Shown here: in pieces, positions 52,392 to 62,013 of the stretch
Position numbering within the stretch: position 1 is the first letter of the stretch
Layout of the letters: every line of letters starts with the position of its first letter
NCBI GenBank assembly: GCA_965212135.1
Contig: OZ243044.1
Coordinates: 1,488,001-1,552,000, forward strand
Direction: 5' to 3'
Source: Bin75 sp965212135
GTDB taxonomy: Bacteria > Nitrospirota > Nitrospiria > Nitrospirales > UBA8639
DNA: 64,000 nucleotides
Made by a program: the position numbers and the translations under genes
Notes under the pieces: model-generated
What the model saw: only the letters and a program-made list of their open reading frames with translations
Databases searched by the model: none
Told to the model about the DNA's origin: nothing

Positions 52392-52718
52392 ATGTCCGAG
52401 AATCCCTTTGCCAATATGGGGAATTTGTTGAAGCAGGCCCAGGCCATGCAGGCGAAGTTGGGGAAACTTCAGGAAGAAGCGGCCGCGAAAACCGTCCAGG
52501 CGTCGGCCGGGGGCGGCATGGTCATGGTGACGGCCACCGGAGGCATGCAGATTGCCAAAGTAGAGATTGATCCGGAAGTCCTGAAGTCGGAGGACACGGA
52601 AATGCTGCAGGATCTCCTGGTCGCCGCCACCAACGAAGCGTTGCGCAAAGCCAAAGGCGTCATGGCCGAAGAGGTGAAAGGGCTGACCGGAGGGCTGGGC
52701 ATCCCCGGGGTCTTGTGA
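52392..52718 (+). CDS. ybaB: YbaB/EbfC nucleoid-associated protein
   Basis: 108 residues from ATG 52392, two bases after the dnaX stop. Typical sequence: a Met/Gln-rich N-terminal helix (QAQAMQAKLGKLQEEAAAKT), SAGGGMVMVTATGGMQIAKV, and EDTEMLQDLLVAATNEALRK. It is a dimeric DNA-binding protein, conserved between dnaX and recR. Confidence 0.96.
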   Translation: MSENPFANMGNLLKQAQAMQAKLGKLQEEAAAKTVQASAGGGMVMVTATGGMQIAKVEIDPEVLKSEDTEMLQDLLVAATNEALRKAKGVMAEEVKGLTGGLGIPGVL

Positions 52719-52791
52719 CGGGGCGTCGAACCTTCAGTCGCGCACCCGGACGCGAGCCTCCTCGCACAGGTGAACTCGTGACGGAAGCATT

Positions 52792-53397
52792 ATGAGTGTG
52801 CAACAGCAGCAGGGCTTACTGGCCCGGTTGGCGAAAGAATTTGTTCGGTTGCCCGGTATCGGGCAAAAGACCTCGCAGCGCCTCGCGTTTCATATTATGA
52901 AGGCGAACAGGGAAGACGCTGTGCGTCTGGCCGATGCGATTCGGGACGTCAAAGACTTTGTGACGTTTTGCGAGCAATGCCGCAACATTGCGGAAAGCGA
53001 GTTGTGCGACGTGTGCCAGGACCCGAAACGGGATCGCACAAAAATTCTGGTCGTGGAGGAACCGAGTACCTTGCATGCCATTGATCAGAGTCGCGGCTAC
53101 AAAGGCCTGTATCACGTCCTGATGGGTTCGCTGTCGCCGTTGGACGGCGTGGGTCCGTCCGACATTCGCGCGAAGGAGCTGGAACTGCGCGTCAGGGAGG
53201 GCGGTGTTGAGGAGGTCATCGTCGCGACGAATCCCACCATTGAAGGCGAGGCCACGGCCATTTATCTCACGAAACTGTTGAAACCACACGGTGTCAAGGT
53301 CTCACGCATTGCGTATGGCATTCCCGTCGGGATGGATATCGAATATGCCGACGACGTAACGCTGACCAAATCCATTGAAGGCCGACGCGAGCTGTAG
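52792..53397 (+). CDS. recR: Recombination mediator RecR
   Basis: 201 residues. N-terminal helix-hairpin-helix (LPGIGQKTSQRLAFHIMK), four-cysteine zinc finger (CEQCRNIAESELCDVCQD), TOPRIM domain (ILVVEEPSTLHAID, VIVATNPTIEGEATAIYL) and the terminal Walker B-like region. It loads RecA with RecO/RecF. GGAAG precedes the ATG. Confidence 0.97.
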   Translation: MSVQQQQGLLARLAKEFVRLPGIGQKTSQRLAFHIMKANREDAVRLADAIRDVKDFVTFCEQCRNIAESELCDVCQDPKRDRTKILVVEEPSTLHAIDQSRGYKGLYHVLMGSLSPLDGVGPSDIRAKELELRVREGGVEEVIVATNPTIEGEATAIYLTKLLKPHGVKVSRIAYGIPVGMDIEYADDVTLTKSIEGRREL

Positions 53398-53410
53398 CGG
53401 GAGGTTCAAC

Positions 53411-54211
53411 ATGAAAGGGAATACCGCCATGAAGGTTTTGCTGAAAGTGCTGGTGCTGGTTGGAGTCCTGGGAATCATCGCGGTCGTGATGATCGGCCTG
53501 TCGGTGAATGCCCTGGTCAAAGCCGGCGTGGAGAAGATGGGGTCCCGTGTGCTGGGCGTGCCGGTGACGGTGGAGGACGTTGACATTTCGCTGCCGTCCG
53601 GCGGGTCGCTCGTTCAGGCGAATTTGAAACAGCTTGTCATCCAAAACCCCGAAGGCTATGAGACCGCCCACGCCTTTTCCTTCCCGAACGTTCAGGTGCG
53701 AGTCAACTGGAAATCGCTGTTGTCCGATACCGTCGTGGTCGAAGAGGTGCTGATTGCGGGGCCGAGCATTACTTTTGAACGGTTACGACTAGGCAACAAC
53801 CTGAGCGCCATTCAGAGCAACGTCAAACGCAACGTCCGCTCGGGTTCGGATGAGGAGCATGACGAAGAGGGCCATGAGGAACGCGGGGAATCGGGGAAAA
53901 ACGTTCACATTAAAACCGTGACCGTGAAAGACGCGGGAATCAACGTGAGCCTTTTCGGAGGCAAGAGCAACGTCATGCAATTGCCGTTGCCCGACCTGGA
54001 ATTGCACGATATCGGCAAATCGTCGGGCGGTATCCGCGAATCCGCGGCCCGGATTTTCGACGCGATGTACGCCGCCATTCTCAAGGCCGTCACGAAATCG
54101 GGGGAATTGATCCCCAAAGATCTCAAGCAACTCGGCAAATCCGCAACCGACCTGGGGAAATCGGTGGAAGAGGCCGGGAAGAAATTGTTGAAGGGGTTGT
54201 TTAAGAAATAA
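53411..54211 (+). CDS. AsmA-like membrane-anchored periplasmic protein
   Basis: 266 residues from ATG 53411, with GGGAGG seven bases before. One N-terminal membrane helix (about 9-32) is followed by an AsmA/DUF748-type beta-rich domain: VEDVDISLPSGGSLVQANLK, NLKQLVIQNPEGYETAHAFS and VEEVLIAGPSITFERL, a pattern typical of AsmA-like N-termini. A negatively charged stretch (DEEHDEEGHEERGE) interrupts it. The end is helical and lysine-rich. AsmA-like proteins are implicated in lipid movement to the outer membrane; this role is inferred. Confidence 0.75.
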   Translation: MKGNTAMKVLLKVLVLVGVLGIIAVVMIGLSVNALVKAGVEKMGSRVLGVPVTVEDVDISLPSGGSLVQANLKQLVIQNPEGYETAHAFSFPNVQVRVNWKSLLSDTVVVEEVLIAGPSITFERLRLGNNLSAIQSNVKRNVRSGSDEEHDEEGHEERGESGKNVHIKTVTVKDAGINVSLFGGKSNVMQLPLPDLELHDIGKSSGGIRESAARIFDAMYAAILKAVTKSGELIPKDLKQLGKSATDLGKSVEEAGKKLLKGLFKK

Positions 54212-54231
54212 TAATTCTCGGAATTGAAACA

Positions 54232-54693
54232 GTGTTACAGATTGTCACGATTTTATTCGCACTTGGGGCATGCCTGCTTGCGATCATGTCTTATCCGGTA
54301 TGGGGATGGTTGCTTATCGGTGTCGTAAATCTCTATTTTAGCTTGGCATTGCGGGCCTGTAAGCAGCGGTATCGCTTCGTCCATGTTCAGGAATTATCTC
54401 TCGCCGCTAATGCGATGCTCCAGCAATACGGCCACTACTTCGCCATGCCGTTTGGATCACGTGATGCTAGTGCCAGTGCGGCCACTAACCAATTTGCTGG
54501 AATTGGACTCGGTGTTATCAACGTCATCAATGGGTTTTGGCCAGGTATCGTACTTTCCGTGGTGAACTGGGTTTGGATGAGCTATGTTGCATGTAGCTTG
54601 ACGCCAACAGCTTCAATGGTACATTCGCCAGAAGCAAAAATGGCTCATGACGAAGTGCTATCCTTTTTCCGCTCAACCAGCCGTTCTGTTTAG
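54232..54693 (+). CDS. Small membrane protein of unknown function
   Basis: 153 residues from a GTG at 54232. Hydrophobic segments lie at about 3-18, 22-42 and 92-118. A polar segment (AMLQQYGHYFAMPFGSRDAS) separates the N- and C-terminal helices. The region 54212-55080 is AT-richer than its surroundings, so it may be acquired. Not recognised. Confidence 0.5.
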   Translation: MLQIVTILFALGACLLAIMSYPVWGWLLIGVVNLYFSLALRACKQRYRFVHVQELSLAANAMLQQYGHYFAMPFGSRDASASAATNQFAGIGLGVINVINGFWPGIVLSVVNWVWMSYVACSLTPTASMVHSPEAKMAHDEVLSFFRSTSRSV

Positions 54694-55109
54694 CGTGTCT
54701 GGCGGACTCTACAGGTACGTTAAACTTGTTAACCGTTTAACTTATTTCGTGAATGCCGTGGTCCACAGAGTCTATACAGCCATTGTGAGGGCGGTGAAAT
54801 CAGGTCTTCTCGCTGAGCCATTTTCAATAGATAACTTCAAGGCTGCGTGTCCGGGTTTTGGTGTTGGGACCTATACGGCGTTTCTGCACAAGCATTCTCT
54901 GGGCAATCCAGGCAGAAACTCGGAGTTGTTTGATCGTGTATCACCCGGCCGGTTTAAGTGCATAAGGCCTTTCTTGTATGGACTATGAGAAGCGTTTCAA
55001 CGGTGTTATGAACATGGCGGGTCTTTCTAACTGCTCAATATGACGAGGGGATTGCATGCAACGTGTGAAAGAAAATGATCATCCAGACAGTGCGCTCCGC
55101 CATCCGCCG
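54694..55109. other. Gap without a supportable gene
   Basis: Open frames here lack start signals and known motifs. A short AT-rich palindromic piece (TTAACCGTTTAA) lies near 54730. I see no RNA gene or insertion sequence. It may be remnant of an acquired gene. Confidence 0.4.
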
Positions 55110-55520
55110 TCACTCTGCAAACCGAATCCCCGTTTTCTGCACTTCCCGATACGGCAGCAGCCACACCAGCGACTCGTCGCTCAAGTCGCCGACCTGGATG
55201 CGGTTGCCCCAGGGGTCGCGGAAGTCGCAGCGAAAATTTGGGTCCGGCGTCAGGCCGTATTTGTTGATGAGTTTGTCCCGCACAGTGTTGATCTGCGCTT
55301 CGTCTCGAACCATCAGGCCAAAGTGTTTCGTGCGGTCGGGTTGCAGGGTGTCCACCTCAAAAATGGCCAGAAATTGATGCTCCCCCAGTTTGCACCAGGC
55401 GGCTCCCTCGCCGCCTCGGAGCATTTCCAGGTTAAACACGTCTGAATAAAACTCCACGGCTTTTTTGGCGTCGTCAACTTCAATGACGATGTGATTGCAT
55501 CCATAGACTTGCACGTCCAT
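55110..55520 (-). CDS. VOC-superfamily (glyoxalase/dioxygenase-like) protein
   Basis: 136 residues from ATG 55520, preceded by a near-ideal Shine-Dalgarno (AGGAGGTGAAGAG-ATG). The fold signature is visible: NHIVIEVDDAKKAVEFYSDV at the start and the repeat half FGLMVRDEAQINTVRDKL with DPWGNRIQVGDLS at the end, where His and Glu metal ligands usually lie (His in the first half is present in CNHIVIE). The substrate is unknown. Confidence 0.85.
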   Translation of the reverse strand: MDVQVYGCNHIVIEVDDAKKAVEFYSDVFNLEMLRGGEGAAWCKLGEHQFLAIFEVDTLQPDRTKHFGLMVRDEAQINTVRDKLINKYGLTPDPNFRCDFRDPWGNRIQVGDLSDESLVWLLPYREVQKTGIRFAE

Positions 55521-55629
55521 CTCTTCACCTCCTGGTTCACGATTGCGCCCGGCACGATTGTTGTTGAGTGTCTGATCACGGATGACCGGATCCCGTCGTG
55601 GGGTTCGCATGGACCGGGAGCCATGCGGG

Positions 55630-57237
55630 TTACCTCATATCCAGCAGATCATGGTCGGGGTGCCGTTCCCTGGTGAAGTTTTTCGACCACGGAGAGCGGA
55701 AGAGCACCACGGGGCGGCCCCGCTGGTCGTTGACGATGATGGCGTCGCTCGGGGCGCGAAAGGTGTTGAGGTCGCCGACCAGCCACGCGCTGCATTCATA
55801 GGGAAGCGGCTCCAGTCGCGTCTCCACGCGGTATTCATGGCGCAGGCGAAACTGCAGTACGTCGAATTGGAGGCGGCCCACGGCTGCGACGATGAATTCC
55901 AGATCATCGAGACTCCGCAGAATCTGCACCGTGCCTTCGGCGGTCATTTGCTCCAGGGCTTTGTCGAACGCTTTGCGTTTGCCCACGTCGGTGGGATGAA
56001 TCCTGGCAAAGACCTCCGGTTGAAATTGAGGAAGCCGTTTGTAATTGAACCCCTCGCCGAGCGAAATGGTATCGCCGATGGCAAACTGTCCCGGGTCAAT
56101 GACGCCGACAATGTCGCCGGGATACGCCCTGTCCACGGTGTCGCGGCCTTTGGCGATGAGCCGGTGCGGACGGGACAGGCGGACGTCGTGGCCGAGGCGG
56201 TGATGTTTGACGACCATGTCGCGTTCAAATCGTCCGGAGCAGACTCGGAGGAAGGCCGTGCTGTCGCGATGGCGGGGATTCATGTTGGCCTGGATTTTAA
56301 AGATGTGCGCGCTGAACGGCCGTGTGACCGGGTCCACGACGATTTCGGTCCCGTCGGGCTGATCGGCCGTCCGCGGCATGGCGGCGGGCGCCATCTCCAC
56401 AAAGGCGTCAAAGAAATTTTCAATGCCGAAGTTCGTGAGCGCGGAGGCAAAAAACACGGGCGTGACGCCGCCTTTGAGAAAGGCGTCCCGCGAATAGGGA
56501 TTGCCGGCCACGGCCAGCAGTTCCAGGTCATGGTTGACTTCCCGCCAGCGTTCTTCCCCGATCAGCGTTCGGACGTCGGGGCTGTCCAACGACGTTTCCG
56601 TGCGGCCGGCTTTCACGGCGCCCGCCGCCGCCATTTTGTTGAACAGCGAAACCCGTCGCGTGGAACGATCCACCACTCCCACGAATTCTTTCCCCGAGCC
56701 AACGGGCCAATTGATAGGACTGGCATGAATGCGAAGCACGTCTTCCACCTCCGCCGTGAGGTCGAGCGGCGGCCGTCCCGGCAGGTCCATTTTGTTGATC
56801 AGCGTCAGGACGGGAATGTTCCGCAACCGGCACACTTCGAATAATTTCCGCGTTTGGGGTTCAACGCCTTTTGCGGCGTCGAGGACCATGATGGCGCTAT
56901 CCGCGGCGGTCAGCGTCCGGTACGTGTCTTCGCAGAAATCCTCGTGGCCAGGCGTGTCGAGCAGGTTGATGACGGCGTGTTTGTACTGAAATTGCATGGC
57001 CGACGTGGTGATCGAGATTCCGCGCTCCTGTTCCATGGCCATCCAGTCGGACGTTGCCGTTTTGGCGCTTTTTCGGCTTCCCACCATTCCGGCGGTGCGG
57101 ACCATCCCCGAATAGAGCAGAAATTTTTCCGTGACCGTCGTTTTGCCCGCGTCGGGATGACTGATAATGGCAAAGGTGCGGCGTTTGTTGGCCTGGGTCC
57201 GAACGTCGTGTTGAATGTGTGTTTCGTCTGGCGGCAT
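55630..57237 (-). CDS. prfC: Peptide chain release factor 3
   Basis: 535 residues. GTPase motifs: G1 SHPDAGKTT (26-34), G3 LLDTPGHEDF, G4 NKMD (LTLINKMDLPGR). The RF3-specific opening AKTATSDWMAMEQERGISIT is clear, and the C-terminal domains match RF3 in length. RF3 recycles RF1/RF2 after termination. It runs leftwards, 150 bases after the tolC gene. Confidence 0.97.
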   Translation of the reverse strand: MPPDETHIQHDVRTQANKRRTFAIISHPDAGKTTVTEKFLLYSGMVRTAGMVGSRKSAKTATSDWMAMEQERGISITTSAMQFQYKHAVINLLDTPGHEDFCEDTYRTLTAADSAIMVLDAAKGVEPQTRKLFEVCRLRNIPVLTLINKMDLPGRPPLDLTAEVEDVLRIHASPINWPVGSGKEFVGVVDRSTRRVSLFNKMAAAGAVKAGRTETSLDSPDVRTLIGEERWREVNHDLELLAVAGNPYSRDAFLKGGVTPVFFASALTNFGIENFFDAFVEMAPAAMPRTADQPDGTEIVVDPVTRPFSAHIFKIQANMNPRHRDSTAFLRVCSGRFERDMVVKHHRLGHDVRLSRPHRLIAKGRDTVDRAYPGDIVGVIDPGQFAIGDTISLGEGFNYKRLPQFQPEVFARIHPTDVGKRKAFDKALEQMTAEGTVQILRSLDDLEFIVAAVGRLQFDVLQFRLRHEYRVETRLEPLPYECSAWLVGDLNTFRAPSDAIIVNDQRGRPVVLFRSPWSKNFTRERHPDHDLLDMR

Positions 57238-57389
57238 GGTTTCGTGTGTGCTCCAATGCTGGTGGTGCGGGTCCCGAAGAACGCGCGCTCACCGTCAGAA
57301 CGGCGTTTCGTCCCAACAAGAATCCAAAGACCGGACGAGTGCGCGGGCCGCCATCCGTCAAGGCTTTGTCAACGCTGCCGGCGTTGCGG

Positions 57390-58769
57390 CTAGAGGTCTG
57401 CCAGCCGGCCCTGGGCTCTCGCCAGATCCACGCGGGACGCATTGAAATGAAACAGCGCGTCAATGAGATTGTCCCGGGCTTGCGCCACCGACGTTTGGGC
57501 GTCTGTGACTTCAATATTGGTCGCCACGCCAACCTCGAAGCGCTGCCGGGCGAGATTGAGTTCCTGCAACGCCAACCGCAGTCCTTTTTGGGCCACGCCG
57601 ACTTGTTGCCGGGTTGATTCCAGCGTCAACAGCGCGTCCAGGACTTCAAGGGCGACTTGATATTCGACGTCACGGGTTTTGATGGCCTCCAGGCGAACGG
57701 CGCTGCGATTTTCAGAAATGCGCCCTTCCCGCCGCCCTCCGTCGAAAATGGGAATGGCCAGCAAGACCTGGATGTTGTCGGTGATTAACGCGTCGGAGAT
57801 TTGATTGCCGATCAGGCCCACGTCTCCGCCGCCCGTCAGAGACGGCACGCGTTCCATCGTCACCGAGCTTAACGTGAGCGCGGCCAACCGCTCGCGCGTT
57901 TTTTGGACTTTGAGTTCGACGCGATTGGCGTTGGCGATGCGTAAGGCTTCGGCGGCGGTCTGCGGGGTGATGTCCACCAGCTTGAGCGTGTCCGTCAGCA
58001 TGAGCTTCACGTCGAAGGAAAGGCCGATGGCGCGGATCAAGTTGAGTGTCGCGCGGTCATACGCGTTGCGGGCGATGAGCAGGCGTTGTTTTTCATGTGC
58101 GAGCTGCACCTGCGCACGGGTGACGTCCAGGCTGGTGGCCATGCCCGCCGACTTGCGCTCCATGGCGAGACGCAGCAACTCGTCGTTGAGTTGCACGTCG
58201 GCCAGGCGGGCGGCGACGGCTTTCTGGACCCGTAAGGTTTCCAGGTACGTCAAGGCGACCATGGCCATGGTGTCCTGTTTTTGGGTTTCCGCGCTTAAGG
58301 CGGCCACTTCGACGTTCGTTCGCGCCGCACGCCATTTTTGAATCAGGCTGAGGCTGAAAATATTCTGGGTCAACGCAACGCGGCTTTCATAAAAATCCAG
58401 CGGCTTGGAAACGGACGGGCGGCCGCCGAATGAGCCGAGAAAAAAACGGCGCCGCATGCCGCTGACACGGGCGGACACGTTCGGCAACAGCGTTCCGCGT
58501 TGCGTGACGGCCTGGCTTTCCGCCCGGCCGATTTGCTCGCGAAAGAGCAGGACCGCGGGATTGTGTTCCACGGCCGCCCGCATCGCGTCACGCATGCTTA
58601 ACCGAAGTTCTGGCGGGGCCGGGAGGGCGGGTGAGGCATCTGGAGCCTCGGAGGGGTGAGCCGTTCCCGCCAGCCAAACAAGTCCGGCAACCAGCACGAC
58701 GATCATGAGAGCCGGCCGTGTGGTCGTCACCGAGACCATTGAAAACGCGCGATGCACCAATGTTCCCAT
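57390..58769 (-). CDS. TolC-family outer-membrane efflux channel
   Basis: 459 residues from ATG 58769 (a GTG at 58772 is equally spaced to GGAG). A signal peptide (about 20-42) is followed by the two-fold TolC repeat of long helices, e.g. AAVEHNPAVLLFREQIGRAE, SLDVTRAQVQLAHEKQRLLI and RFEVGVATNIEVTDAQTSVA. It is the outer-membrane exit of the RND system encoded just upstream, 13 bases away. Confidence 0.94.
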   Translation of the reverse strand: MGTLVHRAFSMVSVTTTRPALMIVVLVAGLVWLAGTAHPSEAPDASPALPAPPELRLSMRDAMRAAVEHNPAVLLFREQIGRAESQAVTQRGTLLPNVSARVSGMRRRFFLGSFGGRPSVSKPLDFYESRVALTQNIFSLSLIQKWRAARTNVEVAALSAETQKQDTMAMVALTYLETLRVQKAVAARLADVQLNDELLRLAMERKSAGMATSLDVTRAQVQLAHEKQRLLIARNAYDRATLNLIRAIGLSFDVKLMLTDTLKLVDITPQTAAEALRIANANRVELKVQKTRERLAALTLSSVTMERVPSLTGGGDVGLIGNQISDALITDNIQVLLAIPIFDGGRREGRISENRSAVRLEAIKTRDVEYQVALEVLDALLTLESTRQQVGVAQKGLRLALQELNLARQRFEVGVATNIEVTDAQTSVAQARDNLIDALFHFNASRVDLARAQGRLADL

Positions 58770-58782
58770 CACGTCTTCTCCG

Positions 58783-61700
58783 TCACGTCCGATGGATTTC
58801 CGGAGTCATGACGCCCGCCTCCGGCGCGCGCCTGGCGTGTTTGAGTTTCCAGTCCATCGTGAGGCTGAATAATGCCGGCACGACAATGATCGTGAAAACG
58901 GTCGAGAGCATGAGGCCGCCGAGTACGACGCTGCCGATGCCTCGGTATAATTCCGACCCCGCTCCCGAGGCCAGCACCAGGGGCAGGAGTCCAAAGGTGG
59001 TGGTCAGCATACTCATCATGATGGGCCGGATGCGCGACCGCACGGATTCGCTGATGGCTTGACGGGCCGGCATACCGCCCGTGCCTTCATGCGCATCGTG
59101 TTCCGGCCGGTTCCGCCGGTTGGTGTCCATAAAGTTCAAGGCCTGATGAACAACCAGGATGGCATTGTTGACCACCACGCCGATCAGAATAATAAACCCC
59201 AGCATGCTCAAGACGTCCAACGGTTGATAGGTGATCGCGCGATTGACGACGAACAACCCGAGAATGCCGCCGGCCGAGGCTAACGGCACGCTGAAAATAA
59301 TGACAAAGGGATACAGGAAACTTTCAAACAGGGCAGCCATTAACAAATAGGTAATGAGCAAGGCAAGGAGAAAATTGTATTTGAGGGCTTCATAGGTTTT
59401 GGTGAGATCATCCGCCGTGCCGGACAGGCGAATATGATACAGGCGGCTCAGGTTCCCGTCTTCCTTGAGCGGACGCAGGACCTTCCGGTCAATCAAGTCC
59501 ATGGCCGTTTCCAGCGGTATGTGATCGGGAGGAATTACCTGGATGGTAATGGCCCGTTCGCGTTCAATATGGTTGATTTGTTCGGGGCCAGCCACGAGGG
59601 TGATATCGGCAATGTCACCCACCGTGGAGAGGCGGCCGCCGCGAGTATAGAGGGGAAGATTCGCCAGGTCCTGCGTGTGGTCGGCATAGCGATCAATGCC
59701 GCGAATGGTGAGGTCAATCTCGTCCCCTTCAAACTGGTAGTCGCTCGCTTTCGCTCCGTCCACCAATGCGTCAACGATAAACCCCAGTTCCTGATTGGTC
59801 ATTTGTACGTCGGCCGCGCGTTCCCGTTTCAGGCTGACCCGTATTTCCGGACTGCCCAGGTCGAGACTTGGCTTGGGCCGAACCTGTGCACCCGGCAGGA
59901 TTTCCCGAACGCTTCCAAAAACCCGTCCGCCCAGCGCGATGAGCTTGTCGAGTTCGGGTCCGGTAATTTCAATATCAATGTTCCGTCCTTCGCCCAGCCC
60001 TCTTTGAAATAAACTGCTTGGGGTCACGATGGCGATGATCCCGGGGATATCGGCCATGGCTTTGCGAAACACCGGGATCAACTCGTGAACGCTGTCTTCG
60101 TCATTCGCGCGGGCGCCCATAAACAGCGAACGGCCGCGTGCCACATAAAAAAAGTTGCGAATACTGGGGCCGTCCAGGGCGGCTTCCTCCGGGGAATGGG
60201 GCCGGGCTTCCCAATAGGGCGTGAGCACGCGCTCGATGGATTTTCCCAAATGCACAAACTTGTCCGTGTTGTACCCCGGCGGAGGGAGGACAATGCCGAA
60301 GATAAGATTGCGGTTCCCGTTGGGAAGATATTCGGCTTTCGGCAGCAACAGCCAGGTCGTGCCGACGGCCAACGCGGTTAATCCAACGATGATACCCGCG
60401 CGCCAGCGGACGCTGCCGCACATCCAATAAATAAAATCTCCCACGCGGGCCGCGCTGAACCATGCCCGGCTCGCGACCCGATGGGCACCCTCCGCCATGG
60501 CGCGGCCCGGACGGTGCTCACGGTTCCCGATTTTTAACATTCGCGCGGACAGACAGGGAATAACGGTGATGGACACGAGGAGGCTCAACCCCACGCCGGC
60601 GCTGATGGCAATGGCGATGTCCCGAAAAAGCTGTCCGGCCTGTTCTTCGACAAACGCAATGGGCACAAAGACGGCAATGGTGGTGAGGGTGCTTGCCAGA
60701 ACCGCTCCCCACACCTCGGTGGTGCCGTCATAGGCGGCTTGAAACAGCGGTTTGCCCGACTCTCGATGGCGGTAAATGTTTTCCAGGACGACAATGGAAT
60801 TGTCCACGAGCATGCCCGCGGCAAACGTCATGCCGGCGAGACTGATAATGTTCACGTTTCGGTCCAGGAACCACAGGGCGATAAAGGTGCCCATGATGCT
60901 GATGGGAATGGCCAGGCCGATCATGAGCGTCGTGCTGCCCGTGCGCAGAAACAGCAACAGAATCGTCACGGCCAGGATGCTGCCGATCACCAGGTTTTTT
61001 TGCACCAGGTCTATGGAGCTGTACACGTAGTCCGTTTCATCGTAAACTTGAAACAGCGTGAAGCCCCGTTTTTTCAGAACCCCCTCGTTTAATTCCCGAA
61101 CGGCTTCCCGGAGTTTCTGCATCGCGTCCAGGACGTTGGCCCCGGTCTTTCGAATCGCATTGATGGCGATTGACGTGCGTCCCATTTCCCGAACGACGTG
61201 TTCAGGGTCCCGATACGCGACGCTGACGGTCGCGACGTCCCGCACATACACCGGCAACCCGTTCCGCCTCGCAATAATGACGTTTCCCACGTCGTCGGGG
61301 CTTTGGTATTCTCCAACGGTTCTGACGATGTACGAGCGTTTGCCTTCGTCAAAATCACCCGCGCTGAAGTCGCGATTTCCCCGGTCGAGCGCTTGAGCCA
61401 GCTCCTGAATCGTCAGGGAACGCATGGCCAGTTTCATGGGGTCCAGGAGTACGCGCAGTTCCCGTTTGCGCCCGCCATAGACGCCCGATGCCGCCACTCC
61501 CGGTATCCGTTCGAAACGTGCCTGAATCACGTCTTCCGCAAAATCGCGCATGGTGTCGATTGCGACGGGATTGCCCTCCAGCGACTCGAAAATAAACCAG
61601 GCCATGGCGCTGCTGGTTGTATCGGCGCTTCTGATGACGGGTTCGTCGGCCTCGTCCGGGTATGCCTTGACCTGATTCAACCGGTTGGAGACGTGAAGAA

Positions 61701-62013
61701 GACTCGTGTCAATATTGGTCCCGGCGGGAAAACGAAGGATGATTTCGGCGGAGTCGTACGAACTTTCCCCAAACATCTTCTCCAGCCCCTCAACGCCTTT
61801 CAGTTGCTCCTCCTGTTTGTCCACGATCTCGCGTTCCACTTCTTTGGGACTGGCGCCCTGCCATCGGGTTTCAACCGTGATTTCGGGTTTGGAGACGTCG
61901 GGCGTGAGCTGGATGGGGAGTGTGATGAGCGACACAAGTCCAAAGAGGACCACGAAGATCACGCCGACGGCCGTGGTGACGGGGTATCTGATGGCGAATT
62001 GAATCATGTTCAT
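58783..62013 (-). CDS. RND-family efflux pump (HAE1-like inner-membrane transporter)
   Basis: 1076 residues, full AcrB length: 12 membrane helices and two large periplasmic loops. Characteristic pieces are TTAVGVIFVVLFGLVSLITL (first helix), FTAGM-type segment MTFAAGMLVDNSIVVLENIY with the proton-relay Asp, and YLLMAALFESFLYPFVIIFS. It exports hydrophobic compounds using the proton gradient. Its ATG overlaps the adaptor stop by ATGA. Substrates are unknown. Confidence 0.95.
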   Translation of the reverse strand: MNMIQFAIRYPVTTAVGVIFVVLFGLVSLITLPIQLTPDVSKPEITVETRWQGASPKEVEREIVDKQEEQLKGVEGLEKMFGESSYDSAEIILRFPAGTNIDTSLLHVSNRLNQVKAYPDEADEPVIRSADTTSSAMAWFIFESLEGNPVAIDTMRDFAEDVIQARFERIPGVAASGVYGGRKRELRVLLDPMKLAMRSLTIQELAQALDRGNRDFSAGDFDEGKRSYIVRTVGEYQSPDDVGNVIIARRNGLPVYVRDVATVSVAYRDPEHVVREMGRTSIAINAIRKTGANVLDAMQKLREAVRELNEGVLKKRGFTLFQVYDETDYVYSSIDLVQKNLVIGSILAVTILLLFLRTGSTTLMIGLAIPISIMGTFIALWFLDRNVNIISLAGMTFAAGMLVDNSIVVLENIYRHRESGKPLFQAAYDGTTEVWGAVLASTLTTIAVFVPIAFVEEQAGQLFRDIAIAISAGVGLSLLVSITVIPCLSARMLKIGNREHRPGRAMAEGAHRVASRAWFSAARVGDFIYWMCGSVRWRAGIIVGLTALAVGTTWLLLPKAEYLPNGNRNLIFGIVLPPPGYNTDKFVHLGKSIERVLTPYWEARPHSPEEAALDGPSIRNFFYVARGRSLFMGARANDEDSVHELIPVFRKAMADIPGIIAIVTPSSLFQRGLGEGRNIDIEITGPELDKLIALGGRVFGSVREILPGAQVRPKPSLDLGSPEIRVSLKRERAADVQMTNQELGFIVDALVDGAKASDYQFEGDEIDLTIRGIDRYADHTQDLANLPLYTRGGRLSTVGDIADITLVAGPEQINHIERERAITIQVIPPDHIPLETAMDLIDRKVLRPLKEDGNLSRLYHIRLSGTADDLTKTYEALKYNFLLALLITYLLMAALFESFLYPFVIIFSVPLASAGGILGLFVVNRAITYQPLDVLSMLGFIILIGVVVNNAILVVHQALNFMDTNRRNRPEHDAHEGTGGMPARQAISESVRSRIRPIMMSMLTTTFGLLPLVLASGAGSELYRGIGSVVLGGLMLSTVFTIIVVPALFSLTMDWKLKHARRAPEAGVMTPEIHRT

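Noticed and set aside
54647..54988. Open frame of 113 codons after the small membrane protein
   Set aside because: It overlaps the previous gene, lacks a start signal and shows no protein-like features.
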